Shown: positions 1 through 10,371 of the stretch, piece by piece
How the letters are laid out: every line of letters begins with the position of its first letter
Position numbering within the stretch: position 1 is the stretch's first letter
Source: Emydura subglobosa
Taxonomy: Eukaryota; Chordata; Testudines; Chelidae
Assembly (NCBI GenBank): GCA_007922225.1
Contig: ML679956.1
Location: 21,640,689-21,704,688 of the forward strand
Length of the DNA stretch: 64,000 nt
Direction: 5' to 3'
Made by a program: the position numbers and the translations under genes
Notes under the pieces: generated by a model
Database searches by the model: none
The model's input: the letters and a program-made list of their open reading frames with translations, nothing else
Told to the model about the DNA's origin: nothing

Positions 1-1182
1 AATAAAAACACTGCAGTAAGATTATTCAGTTACAGAGACAACTGACAATTTCTTTTTTATGAATGACCACTATGGATAAGCGCTAGTTGGTTTTTCAACC
101 TTATTTCTTGGCATATTTCTTTTTAAAAAAACTAGAAATATACAGATAAAAATCAAATGGTAGAATTAGTCATATAGCTATTGCAGATTGTCTATTTAAA
201 GACATTTTCATTTAATTAAAAAAATTGTTATAGGGAAAAAGAAATCTTGCAATAACAAAACTCTTTAAGCTGTTATGTCAATGGCCTCTAACCACAAATG
301 ATCTGAACTTCTTGGAAAAAACTTTGCTTAACTGTCATTAACGATGCAAATAAACCCAGAAGCACAATCCTGCCAAAATTTATACCAGCCGCTGTTTATA
401 AATGTGAAAAGAAAATTAGCACATCAAGAAAGGAAAAAACACATCTTTGGTGTCAATCTTTCTGTGAACTTCTCTGAAGCTGTAACAGTTCTCTTCCCCA
501 TTTTTTTGAAGAGGTGCGATGGACAACGCGGAAGGTACTACGTCTGGAATGAATGGTGCAGCTGTTTGGAGGTGTAGGTGGCAGCTGGGGTGGTTCAACT
601 GAGTTCATTGATCGTGATTCCTGAAATGAGTTATTTCTTGGAGGTTTGGTTAGATTAATTCTTTGAAAAAGTTACATGCAGAGTTTGTGAGACAAGAACC
701 AACAGTCATTCTGTGATAGAATGGACATTTCTCATTTGCTTAGCAAAAGCTTTATGTTCTGATATATTTTTAAAATGTTGGTCATCTCAGTACTTGAAAA
801 TCCTTTATCATTGCTGTGGGAATCCCCTTAGGTCTCTGGAATTTATATATTATCCTGAAGTATTAGAGTTCAATTTTTATTTTTTTTAAATTTTGGTAGT
901 GTACAGAGGTCCCAGTCAGAACCAGAATACCATTGTTAGATACTGTACAAGTGAATTTAAAAAAAAAAAAAAAACAATCACTGACCCAAAGAACTCATAG
1001 TTTACTTGTTATTCTTATTAGTAGTATTTTACATTAGTGTGTTCATACCCACACTAATAGGCCTGTTCTACGCCTATTGGAGCCAATGGAAAGATAGGAT
1101 TTTGGATCAAGCCTTAATATCAGACATGATGTAGTAAAGGGTGACAACAAAACAATAGGATGGAGATAGCAAAAGTCAGATA
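1..1182. other. AT-rich non-coding stretch, no gene seen
   Basis: No frame longer than about 80 codons and no recognisable domain. The stretch holds simple A/T runs, including an A-run near 960-974, and nothing that resembles a promoter, RNA gene or known repeat. The next recognisable sequence is the reversed CR1 3' end at about 1183. Confidence 0.6.
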
Positions 1183-2046
1183 GGCTCATAGACTCTAAGG
1201 TCAGAGGGGACTGTTATGATCATCTAGTCTGACTTGCTGCACAACGCTGATCACAGAAACTCACCCACCACTCCTGTAATAGACCCCTGACCTATGACTG
1301 TTATTGAACTCCTCAAATCAGGGTTTAAAGACTGCAAAGTTAAGAGAATCCACCAGCAAGTGACCCATGCCCCAGGCTGCAGAGGAAGGTGAAACCCCCC
1401 CCCTCCCCCCCCCCCGGGGCCTCTGCCAATTTGACTTCAAATCTGGTGATCAGCTAAACCCTGAGCATGTGGACAAGACTCACCAGCCAGACCACCAGAA
1501 AGAATTCTCTGTACTAACTCAGAACCCACCCCATCTAACATCCCTTCACAGACCATTGGCATATCTACCACCAGTAGTCAAAGATCAGTCAATTGCCAAT
1601 ATAGACTGTCTCATCGTATCACCCCTCCATAAACTTACCAAATTCAGTCTTGAAGCCAGCTAAGTTGTTTGCCCCCATTGTTCCCCTTAGAAGGCTGTTC
1701 CAGAACTTGACTCCTCTGATGGTTAAAAACCTTCGTCCAATTTCAGGTCTAAGCTTCCTGATGGCCAGTTTATATCCATTCATTCTCATGGCCATCTTGG
1801 TGCTGAACTTAAATAATTCCTCTCTCTCCCTGGTATTTATCATTCTGATGTGTTTATAGACAGCAGTCACATCTCCCCTCAGCCTTCTTCTAGTTAGGCT
1901 AAATAAGGCAAGCTCTTTGAGTCTCCTCTCATAAGATAGGTTTTCCATTCCTTAGTTTATTCTAGTAGCCCTTCTCTGCACCTGTTCCAGTTTGAATTCA
2001 TCTTTCTTGAACATGGGAGACCAGAACTGCACACGGTAGTCCAGTA
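1183..2046 (-). mobile_element. CR1 LINE fragment, 3' end of ORF2 plus 3' UTR
   Basis: Read on the minus strand, 1948-1619 encodes the C-terminal end of a CR1 ORF2 protein: the conserved block NLSYERRLKELALFSLTRRR, then a K-F-W-N-S-L motif near the end. It is followed (towards low coordinates) by the family's 3' UTR, ending near 1183 with the terminal words 'gagtctatgagcc'. The 5' end is truncated near 2046, inside the C-terminal region, so endonuclease and reverse transcriptase are absent. The same subfamily occurs in opposite orientation at 2725-3962 and as a 3' UTR fragment at 16846-17176. A C-tract (1395-1415) interrupts the UTR. A dead-on-arrival copy with no expected function. Confidence 0.85.
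1395..1415. repeat. Poly-C tract with one T
   Basis: A 21-bp run of C broken by one T and followed by GGGG. It lies inside the reversed CR1 3' UTR where the sister copy at 2725-3962 has only a short G run (about 3733-3738). It has therefore expanded after insertion. Length is likely to vary between individuals and to be error-prone in sequencing. Confidence 0.8.
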
Positions 2047-2724
2047 TTATTTAATATAATATTAACATTGTATATTAAACTTTAAAAATTGCATGGTTTA
2101 AGATTAACAAAAAACTGTCCACACACGTGCTCTTGAGAATCATTTCAATCATGGGTGAAACCTCTCCATTCTCTCCTTCTGACCCAATTTTTTGGTTACC
2201 AATGCCAATAGAACACACTATGCTATATAGTCCATTCATAAAGAAGCAAAAACTGTGTGCACAGCATATACCAGAGAGCTCAGGAATGTGTTAATTTTAT
2301 GCAGAGGAGAATTTATGTACTGCTCTTCCTAATAGCTATTGGCTCTTGGGTTGACCAGACAACTGCCAGTTCCTCATCCTCTGCTTCTGATGCTATAACT
2401 TTGCTTGCACCTGTTTTTTAACTTGCATACCAAACTGTGTAAGCTTTGCATTCAGGAATTAGGCTTTTTTGCTTGCTTATGATGATCCCTTTTCAGAGTT
2501 GGGTATGTTCTCTGCACTGCACCCTGTATTATCCATTTCCCTACTTCCCCTTTTAATGCTAAATACCAGTAGTGAGTGCAGTGCCTAACACAATGGAACC
2601 CTAAGTTGGTTGAGGGCCTAGGCAATACATAAACACAATATAAATATTAAGTAGTAATAATAATGCCGGGTTTATGACAGTTATATGGGAAAAGCCTCTT
2701 TGAACAATAGAATTATGGTAGTTA
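2047..2724. other. Spacer between inverted CR1 copies, nothing recognised
   Basis: About 680 bp of AT-rich sequence between two CR1 fragments that face opposite ways. No frame or motif worth naming. Confidence 0.5.
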
Positions 2725-3962
2725 GGACTGGACAAAATTGGATGACACAAAATTGGGAAGCATTGCCAATACAGAGAAGGACTGGAATATCATATAAGAC
2801 GATCTGGATGACCTTGTAAGCTGGAGTAATAGAAATAGGATGAAATTTAATAGTGGAAAGTGAAAGGTCATGAATTTAGGGACTAACAACAAGAATTTTT
2901 GCTATAATCTGGGAAAGTATCAGTTGGAAGTGACAGAGGAGAAGGACCTGGGTGTATTGGTTGATCTCAGGATGACTATGAGCTGCCATTCTGATGTGGC
3001 AGTGAAAAAAGCTAATGCAGTCCTACGATTTTCAGTAGTGATAGGGAGTTGTGGATACTGTTATACAAGGCACCGGTCAGAGCTCATCTGGAATATTGTC
3101 TGTGGTCTGGGCCCCCATGTTCAAGAAAGATGAATTCAAACTGGAACAGGTGCAGAGAAGGGCTACTAGAATGATCCAAGGAATGGAAAACCTATCTTAT
3201 GAGAAGAGACTCAAAGAGCTTGCCTTATTTAGCCTAACTAGAAGAAGGCTGAGGGGAGATGTGATTGCTGTCTATAAACACATCAGGATAAGGATAAATA
3301 CCAGGGAGAGAGAGGAATTATTTAAGTTCAGCATCAGTGTGGACACAAGAACAAATGGATATAAACTGGTCATCAGGAAGTTTAGACTTGAAATTAAACA
3401 AAGGTTTTTAACCATCAGAGAAGTCAAGTTCTTGAACAGTCTTCCAAGGGGATCAGTGGGGGCAAAAAAATCTAGTTAGTTTCAAGACTGAGCTTGATAA
3501 GTTTATGGAGGCATTAAGGAGGGAACAACCTAATTTAGCAATTAACTGATCTTTGACTACTAGCGGTAAATGTGCCCCTGTGATGGCCTGCGATGGGATA
3601 TTAGATGGGGTGGGTTCTGAGTTACTACAGAGAATTCATTCCTGGTATTTAGTTGGTGAGTCTTGCCCACACGCTCAGGGTTTTTGCTGATCGCCAGATT
3701 TGGAGTCAGGAAGGACAGATTGACAGAGGCCCTGGGGGGTTTTCGCCTTCCTCTGCAGCCTGGAGCATGGGTCACTTGCTGGTGGATCCTCTGAACCTTG
3801 AAGTCTTTAAACCATGATTTGAGGACTTCAATAACTCAACCAGTCATAGGTTAAGGGTCTATTACAAGAGCGGTGGGTGAGTTTCTGTGGCTTGCATTGT
3901 GCAGAAAGTCAGACTAAATGATCATAATGGTCCCTTCTGACTTTAAAGTCTATGAGTCATGT
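2725..3962 (+). mobile_element. CR1 LINE fragment, C-terminal ORF2 plus 3' UTR
   Basis: Starts just downstream of the RT active-site region ('gatgacacaaaattggg' corresponds to the D-D-T-K-L-G segment) and runs through the thumb and C-terminal domain to the 3' UTR, ending near 3955-3962 with 'gtctatgagtc'. Two frames, 2870-3133 and 3051-3479, overlap because of a frameshift near 3080-3120; the second carries MENLSYEKRLKELALFSLTR. It is 5'-truncated and inactive. It belongs to the same subfamily as 1183-2046 but in the opposite orientation, about 680 bp away. Confidence 0.87.
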
Positions 3963-4031
3963 AGGCCTCTATCCTGCAGACACATGCAGTAAGTTAAGCA
4001 TGTGCATAAACATTTGCAGGATCAGAGCCCT
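3963..4031. repeat. Short palindromic repeat (foldback MITE)
   Basis: The two arms read 'ggcctctatcctgca' and, inverted, 'tgcaggatcagagcc', with 'catgcagtaagttaagcatg' between them. A longer relative of the same design lies at 14443-14552. Palindromic elements built from 'cctgcaaa...atgctta' words are common interspersed repeats in sauropsid genomes, as I recall; I cannot assign a family name. It abuts the CR1 3' end. Confidence 0.6.
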
Positions 4032-4674
4032 AGTCAGAATCCCAAACTAAGTTGCAAATTGCATGAAAAATCTACCTTCTAATGGTGTTGAATTATGTAT
4101 GTATTTCTACATTTTACCATGGAGAAATAGAACAGAGAGATACCATCATCTTATTTCCAAGGTAGTTCTGCTGCAGAGAGAAGCCAGCATGTCAGCAGCA
4201 GTTCAAAAAAGTATAAAATTTCACCTAGGTTTACCACCTAAATTAAAGACATCTAACAGTTTTCATTTAAATGTCAACAAGTTTGTTATTTCTTTAAGAG
4301 GGAATAGATTTCACGCCATACCTATACGAAAAATTAATTATTTCTGTCCTCGACTACTCCTCAAGTAAGGCAGCAAAAGGCTTAAAGTGCCCTGAGATCT
4401 CGAACCATACATGGAATATAAAAATACCAGTTTCTCAGAAAGATACTGTGGTAACCAACTCTTCATGCCCATTTCACTTAAAAAATATTGAACCCTCAAA
4501 GACACATTTTCAGCTAGTTCATAGAGATTTCATTATGAGACTTCCAATGCTATTATAATGGGTGTTGCTTGGCTAAATAATTATTGCACATATTGTACTG
4601 AAAATTCATCCTTTAAATATTTATGAAAGACAAGCAGTGGTTAAACTGAAAACCATGAAGTGAGGGAACTCTTT
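4032..4674. other. AT-rich spacer, no gene seen
   Basis: A 101-codon frame (4063-4368) is present but its composition looks random and no domain is visible. Nothing else recognised. Confidence 0.5.
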
Positions 4675-5151
4675 GGGTATGTCTTCACTGCAGAGTTAGC
4701 CCAGGTCTGAGCAGCCAGGTAAGCCTAGCCTCATCTGAGCAGCTAACTGCAAAGCCATACTTGATTTGCTGTGTCCTTGCTGGCGCAGGGCTCTCCTGAT
4801 TGTCACTGGGACTTCTGGGGACATATCCCATGACTCTTTGTGCTTCGGTAAGTTGAGCCACTCTATGATTGTTACCCAGTGAATTTTGGGAGAACTTGTC
4901 TATCCTAGGCACAGAAGAGGAATTGTGGGAAGACACTGGTGGACTATCAGTGCGTACGTGATTTAGCCTTTGTCCTCACTTCAAAGTTGGCAGGTTACCA
5001 GCCTGAGTGAAACCAGAGCCCTCACTCGAACCCGCATGTGAGCCTGGATTGAAAGCATCACTAAACCCAGGTCAGAGGTGATTGTGCATGGATGGGATGG
5101 GAGCAAAATGGGAGCAAGAGCCTGTTTTAACACTACAGTGAAGACATACCC
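4675..5151. mobile_element. Non-autonomous DNA transposon (MITE) with GGGTATGTCTTCACTG ends
   Basis: The left end 'gggtatgtcttcactgcag' and the inverse complement of the right end 'gggtatgtcttcactgtag' match at 18 of 19 bases, giving clear terminal inverted repeats on a 477-bp element. No transposase frame is present, so it would depend on a partner. The flanking bases are 'ctcttt' on the left and 'tttctt' on the right. A TTT target duplication is possible (Harbinger-like 3-bp), but an 8-bp hAT duplication is not clean. The superfamily is therefore left open. Confidence 0.75.
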
Positions 5152-5566
5152 TTTCTTTTGAACTGCAGAAAGGCCTGGTCCTGCCACCTTTAATTATGTC
5201 GACTAGCACCTTGCTCCTTGAGTAGTCCCTTTGGAGATTACTCATGTAGTAAACTATTACCCAGTGTGAATAAATATCAGAATTTGACCCTTACAGTTAA
5301 AAATGTAATTAAAAGCGAAAGTTTAGTTTAATTGTTTTCAGGTCAGGACTTTTAATGGCCTCCAAAAGCACAATGTTCTTATGCAGATTTTTAATTGCAA
5401 GATATGTGTGTTTAGTGTATAGATGACATAAGCAAAACAAAATATTTTATTTACATTGGATCACAAGAAGAATAATGTTTAAAAAAAGTTCATCAGTCCA
5501 CATATACAAGGTGAAACCTACCTGCACTGACAGCAGATTGTATTTAATTGTGTATTTTGTTCTCCA

Positions 5567-5830
5567 AGGGCTTGCCTATATGGTGCAGTGGAGGAGTGTA
5601 AATTCTAGTGCACGCTTGCATTTTGTGCACTGGCTGTCTGTGTGGATCCTGCTGGTGCACCCTGAAAGTTCCCTAGAGCATGTTAAAGTAGTTCTGTTTC
5701 AAACAGTACCATGATAATGTGTTCAAGGGAATTATTAGGGCACACCAGCAGGGTCCCTACCAGACAGTTTGTTCGTGACACAGTTCTGTGCACTAGAATA
5801 GGTAGACCGTTCATTGTGTAGACAAGCCCT
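5567..5830. mobile_element. Foldback MITE, about 130-bp imperfect arms
   Basis: The element starts 'agggcttgcctatatgg' and ends, inverted, 'agggcttgtctacacaatg'. Further in, both arms share 'attctagtgcac', 'cctgctggtg' and 'ccct' blocks in the same order, so nearly the whole 264 bp is a long imperfect palindrome with its axis near 5700. No coding potential. The flanks show no clear target duplication. Transcripts through it could form a long hairpin. Confidence 0.8.
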
Positions 5831-6334
5831 AATTTACACAGGGCCAATTCTGCAGTCCTTACTGACAATGGGTAGCTCTGTACTCCATGAGTAGACACAC
5901 CAACTTGATTCAATTTACCAGGCAAACAAAAGGGATTCTGATGTTGTAGAAAACATCAAGAGAGAGTGACAAAGTTACCTCAAAGGCACTCAATGCACAA
6001 AGCTCCTCCTCGCTTGAGACTATGTGCATCTGAATCCTGAATTTCACAAAAATCTCCACAGTCCTTCATGATAAATTTAAAAAACAAATCAGAAATGGCT
6101 TCTATACAGCTGTATAGATCTATGCATGTCTTTCTGTGTCACCTATAACTCCTGTTTTCTTTCACCTCCTGACTATCTTAAAAAACTTAGGTATCTTTCT
6201 GGAGCCTTTGTAGAATATTTTTCATCCTCCCCATAAAATGTTTTTGAAATAAATAGGACAAAAAGTGATTAATCTACTTACGAGACTCCAAACAACTAAG
6301 AAGAATAAAGCAGTGCATCCTGCTCCTTCAGATC
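5831..6334. other. Non-coding spacer, nothing recognised
   Basis: No open frame with protein-like composition and no known repeat seen. Confidence 0.5.
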
Positions 6335-6475
6335 ATAGATTTTTAAAACTAGAAGGGACCATTAGGATAATCTAAAATGACCTCCAGCATAACAAGAGCC
6401 ATTGAATTTCACCTAGTCATTCCTGCATCTGACCCATAATTTCTCCAGGAGCTAAAGCATATCTGCTACATCTGC
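6335..6475 (-). mobile_element. CR1 3' terminal fragment
   Basis: Contains the reversed CR1 3' UTR words 'tcatagatttttaaaac', 'agaagggaccatta' and 'tgacctccagcataac', the usual signature of a CR1 3' end in sauropsids. Only about 140 bp is recognisable and no coding part remains. Confidence 0.7.
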
Positions 6476-6645
6476 ACAGCTCTACTGTATGGATATGGTA
6501 ACATTTAACTGGATGTTTGAAACAGTGGCTACAATGAGCAGAATCATCCGAAGATGGTTCCAAATTCCTGGAGAATAAACTAATCAGATTTAGAGTGAAA
6601 ACTAAAACTGACACCCTAAAATGACAATTATATTGGCAGGATACC

Positions 6646-6648
<3 letters not shown>

Positions 6649-6674
<26 letters not shown>
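6649..6674. repeat. Poly-A run (26 bp)
   Basis: Uninterrupted A-run in plain AT-rich sequence. It is not preceded by a recognisable SINE or LINE body, so a retrotransposon tail is not supported. Confidence 0.9.
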
Positions 6675-6676
<2 letters not shown>

Positions 6677-7789
6677 TTCCTTATTTTGAGAGGGAAAGAA
6701 TGGCTTTAATAATGAGAAAACAGGGAAGATCAAGTGTATGTTTTTGAAAGATATACTTATCCTGCTGATACTGCTTGCTAAAGCTGTCTCTACGTAGTTT
6801 AAACAGATCATTCAAAAACCACTAAATAATAGAAATACAGAAGTGTGCATTGTTTAAGAGAAACAAGCAACACTGGGAAGGAAGCAGATTACCTAGCGAT
6901 AAATGCCTGTTTAAATGCTTTGTGGGGAGAGCTGTCAAAGCCAGTTCTCATGCGATCCAAAAAACAATAGATAGGTCATGTGACTATTACTTCAATGAAA
7001 TATATTTGTGCAATGGCACTTTGGTTTCTGAAGTGCTTGCATAATAGTCAGTCTATTGTAATTCCCTTACTTTCACAATAATGCATATTATGCTGTTTAT
7101 GCTGGAAACAGTTTCTTAGAGAGATGTCTCAGAAAGAAAAGGAGAATAGAAGCCGGTGGAATAAATCATCAGGAGTTTGCCCTTATCTGTGTCCTGACAG
7201 ACAAGGTAGTCTCTGCAGGATTATTGGACTTTGACCTGTCTTGAGGACTGCAACTTTCTGCTTTTCATTGCAGCATTGCTTCCTGTGCAGGAGAATGCAG
7301 TTGTGGAGCGGCTGTTTAAAAATCCTTTTCAATCTTTGCTGCTCAGGAAGCTTGAGGGTAATTTTCTCATCTGCTTCTCATATCACATTTTCTTTGTTTT
7401 CCCTGCTCTGCTCGAAGCACAGCCATCACCAGTGCCATTCCTGCTACATCTTTCTTTCATTGACTTAGAACTTGCCTGCCCTACACAGCTTAGTATTTAC
7501 ATTTTTCTAAACTCTATATGGAAAATGCCATGGCATTATGTCTTTCCACCTCTCTCAAAAGACTTTACAAAAAGCTAAGATGTCAAGAACCATTAGAAAA
7601 GAAAACTCCAACAAAGATAAAGTATACATTAGGTTCAGTCTTGTCTTGCTCTTGTCTTGTTCTAAAATGTACATAATAATGCTTAATTGTATGGCATCTA
7701 CAGTTAATTTGCTATAAATCCTTTTTTGACCATTAGCATATAGTTTAGGAGAATTCAAAGGGACATATAGATTTTTCTCTAGTTCCCAC
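6675..7789. other. Non-coding stretch, no gene seen
   Basis: Two overlapping frames (7231-7578 and 7241-7468) are rich in Leu, Phe and Cys as expected for T-rich random sequence. No domain, splice structure or repeat family recognised. Confidence 0.5.
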
Positions 7790-8225
7790 TCAGATTAATT
7801 ATGTATTATAATAATTATTTGTATTATTGTAGCACCTAGGCATCATGGACCAGGACACCATTGTACTAGGCACTGGGCAAACACAGAAGAAAAAAACCAA
7901 GACAGTCTCCGTCCCAAATGGCTTACAATCTAAGTATAAGACAAGAGAGAACAGAGAGATACGCACAGACAAACCAGTGGAGGAGGACAAGGAAACCCTG
8001 AAACAATATTAGTCAGCATGATAGGCAATGGTCTCAGCACACCAGCAGCCTAACAGTTGTCAAGTTTTATGTATGTCTCAGAGCAAAGTTGAATTTTATA
8101 GAGGGTTTTAAAGAAGAATAAGGATTTAGTTTTGCAGAAGCTGGACACTTCTCCCAAGCATGAGGGGAAGCATAGGAGAAATATGTACTGAACTTGTCAA
8201 TATAGCAAGTAACCTGACAAAGAAG
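7790..8225. repeat. Ancient amniote interspersed repeat, family not named
   Basis: Holds a string of words I recall from a widespread amniote repeat: 'tgtagcacctagg', 'ccattgtactaggcactgg', 'cttacaatctaagtataaga', 'gtcagcatgataggc', 'ctcagcacaccagcagccta' and 'cccaagcatgagggg'. The order and spacing are preserved over about 430 bp, so this is an old dispersed copy and not chance. It may be the 3' region of an old LINE. Orientation is not assigned. There is no coding frame. Confidence 0.65.
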
Positions 8226-8789
8226 GTAGCTACAACGTTTAATAAAGTTCATTCTTCTTAATAAAGTTATTCCTGTGTGAAATGCTTACCTAGCACTCTT
8301 AGCTCTTTAAAGAGAAAATTATTCTTGATCACAGCTTCTGTATTTAACATCTTTTGAAGGAGATAGGAGTAAATTAATACTGTCCCTTCAGCCCCTTCAT
8401 CTGTATTATTCAACATTTTTCCAGAGCGAAGCCAAAGCTACCAACTTCTTTAATTACTGAAAAGGAAGGAATTAAGTCTGATGAGTGAGAGAAAAGCAAA
8501 GGTATCATTTCTATTCAAGAAGTACAATTTGAGGGCAATCCAGGCAATTGCATTAACATAAACATGAGCCCAGCAGCATGGAAGATGCTCATTCCCAATG
8601 GACAGAGTAGAGAATGAAATAGGAAAGTAAGAGATTGGCTCCAGTCCTGCAATCTGATCTGTGCTGGCAGAGCCATCTGCTGATATGGACCCCCACTAAC
8701 TGCAGGTTTATGGCCTGCCCCCATGGATCAGGTTGCAGAATCAGGTGGAGAGATTTAGAGTTGCATTATTGAACTGACTTATTAGATAT
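8226..8789. other. Non-coding spacer, nothing recognised
   Basis: No gene, RNA or repeat family identified before the reversed CR1 that begins near 8790. Confidence 0.5.
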
Positions 8790-9106
8790 AACCTCAGGTG
8801 TATCCAAGAACAAGAAACCACAACTGTGGTCATCTAGTCTGACCTCTTGTATAACACGGGCCATAGAACTTCCCCAAAATAATTCTTAGAGCAGCTCTTT
8901 TAGAAAAACATCCAATCTGGATTTAAAATTGTCAGTGATGAAGGAGTCACCATAATTCTCGGTCAATTGTTCCAACAGTTAATTACCTTCACTGTCAAAA
9001 AGTTACACCTTATTTCCAATCTGAAGTTCTCTAGCTTTCAACCCTGGACCATGTAATACATTTCTCTGCCAGACAGAAGAGCCCATTATTAAATATTTGT
9101 TCCCTA
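8790..9106 (-). mobile_element. CR1 LINE, distal (3') half of an LTR-split copy
   Basis: Reversed CR1 3' UTR and ORF2 end: 'gtcatctagtctgacctc', 'ggccatagaacttcc', 'tgttccaacagttaatta' and 'gcccattattaaatatttgt' in the normal order. The sequence stops abruptly at 9106 and resumes at 10376 as 'tgtagatatttatagactg', the next part of the same CR1. The two halves are one element split by the LTR insertion at 9107-10371. Confidence 0.88.
9103..9106. repeat. 4-bp target site duplication (CCTA), left copy
   Basis: CCTA at 9103-9106 is repeated at 10372-10375 on either side of the solo LTR. Removing the LTR and one CCTA restores continuous CR1 sequence. Four bases is the duplication size of gammaretrovirus-like integrases. 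Confidence 0.8.
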
Positions 9107-10371
9107 TGTAACCGTTCTGCCAGATGGAGTTGGCAGCAACAAGGACTGGGTTCAATATTGAGAGGTTCCTCTTAACAGTACAAAACAGAAGCAGCTCAAA
9201 CTCCCACCCAGTAATCTGGGAAAATTAAACACCCACCTTGGGCACCTCGAAGAGGTAATACTCCTCTCTTGCAAGTGCTGAGTCTATGTATAGCAAAGAA
9301 AATATAAATAAAAAGGAAAAAGGAACCCAGAGTTAATTTGGGAAAACACCACAACCATGACTCGAAAGCATATAACCATGAAGAAAAGACTCACCCCAGA
9401 ATATGTTGGGGTCCTTTGCCTCAGTTTATCACTTTGCAGTGTGAAAGTCTAACAAACAAGTGTTCCTTTAACATGCCAATCCTTTCTCCCTCCATTGTAC
9501 CCCATTCACAGCTGCTGTCCTTGGTCAGCAAAGAACTAGAATTCAGAGGTGCGTTCACGTGAGTTCACCTTCCACCTGGGGTGGGAAGGAAGCCTCAAGT
9601 AATATCTCAGCTGCTGCAGCCACCACTTCAACTAGCTCACGGTTGCTGCTGTTCACTCTGCATTGCTGCCTGCTGCCACCATTGGCTGCTGTGCCATCGG
9701 ACGCTCTGCTGCCCTGTCACTTCTCTGCTGCCACCTGCCTCTCCACTGCACCCTTGGTGATGCCACATCTTGAGGTCCCAGGACTTAACTCTGCTCTCAG
9801 TGATTCCAGCAGTTAGTGAGGAACCTCACAGCTAGTGCGGCCCGTTCAGTCTATTTCATTGAAACAGGTCTAAGGCTTAGCATCTAGACCTGGCTATCAG
9901 TGATTTCAGCTCTAACGATCACTAAACAAAAGAAGGACTCTCAACGGAGTCGAATAAGATCTATCTTTAAACAGTGGAGAGAGGAAGAATCAAATGGTGT
10001 CTAGGTCTCCTTAGGCAGAGCCCACACCACCAAGTAGGAACACCTGTTCCCACCCTTGCTCTCTTTCAGTAGGAATAGGCATCTCCAGCCCCTGCTTAAT
10101 GAGTGAGGTTCAACTGAGGGCAGGCTAAGCACAGTTCTGCTGCGTTTTACTCATACCATCAGAACAGCATTTCATTACCCCTGCACTCAATGCTAAAATG
10201 ATTTGTAACCCAACACCAGTCAAAACTGATCACTTTGGGAAAGCAGTTCCCTCTGCTGAATTCCTGGGCAGAACAGGTGTTTTTATGCTAATATGGTCTG
10301 TTCCTGAAGTCTGCCCCCCAGCTCACCACTAAATGGTGGGCTGCGGGGAGCTCATTCAGTCCTGGCTTACA
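9107..10371. mobile_element. Solo LTR of an endogenous retrovirus (1,265 bp)
   Basis: Begins TGTAAC and ends TTACA, giving the canonical TG...CA ends and a 5-bp terminal inverted repeat (TGTAA/TTACA). It is flanked by 4-bp CCTA duplications and interrupts a CR1 whose two halves join exactly when it is removed. No gag, pol or env frame lies inside. The interior has a run rich in 'ctgctgcc' words (about 9600-9745) and a block around 9925-10010 that I recall from abundant turtle ERV LTRs. A TATA-like 'tataaataaa' lies near 9304, but the transcription direction is unclear. A solo LTR arises by recombination between the two LTRs of a full provirus. It may retain promoter or polyadenylation activity. 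Confidence 0.85.
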
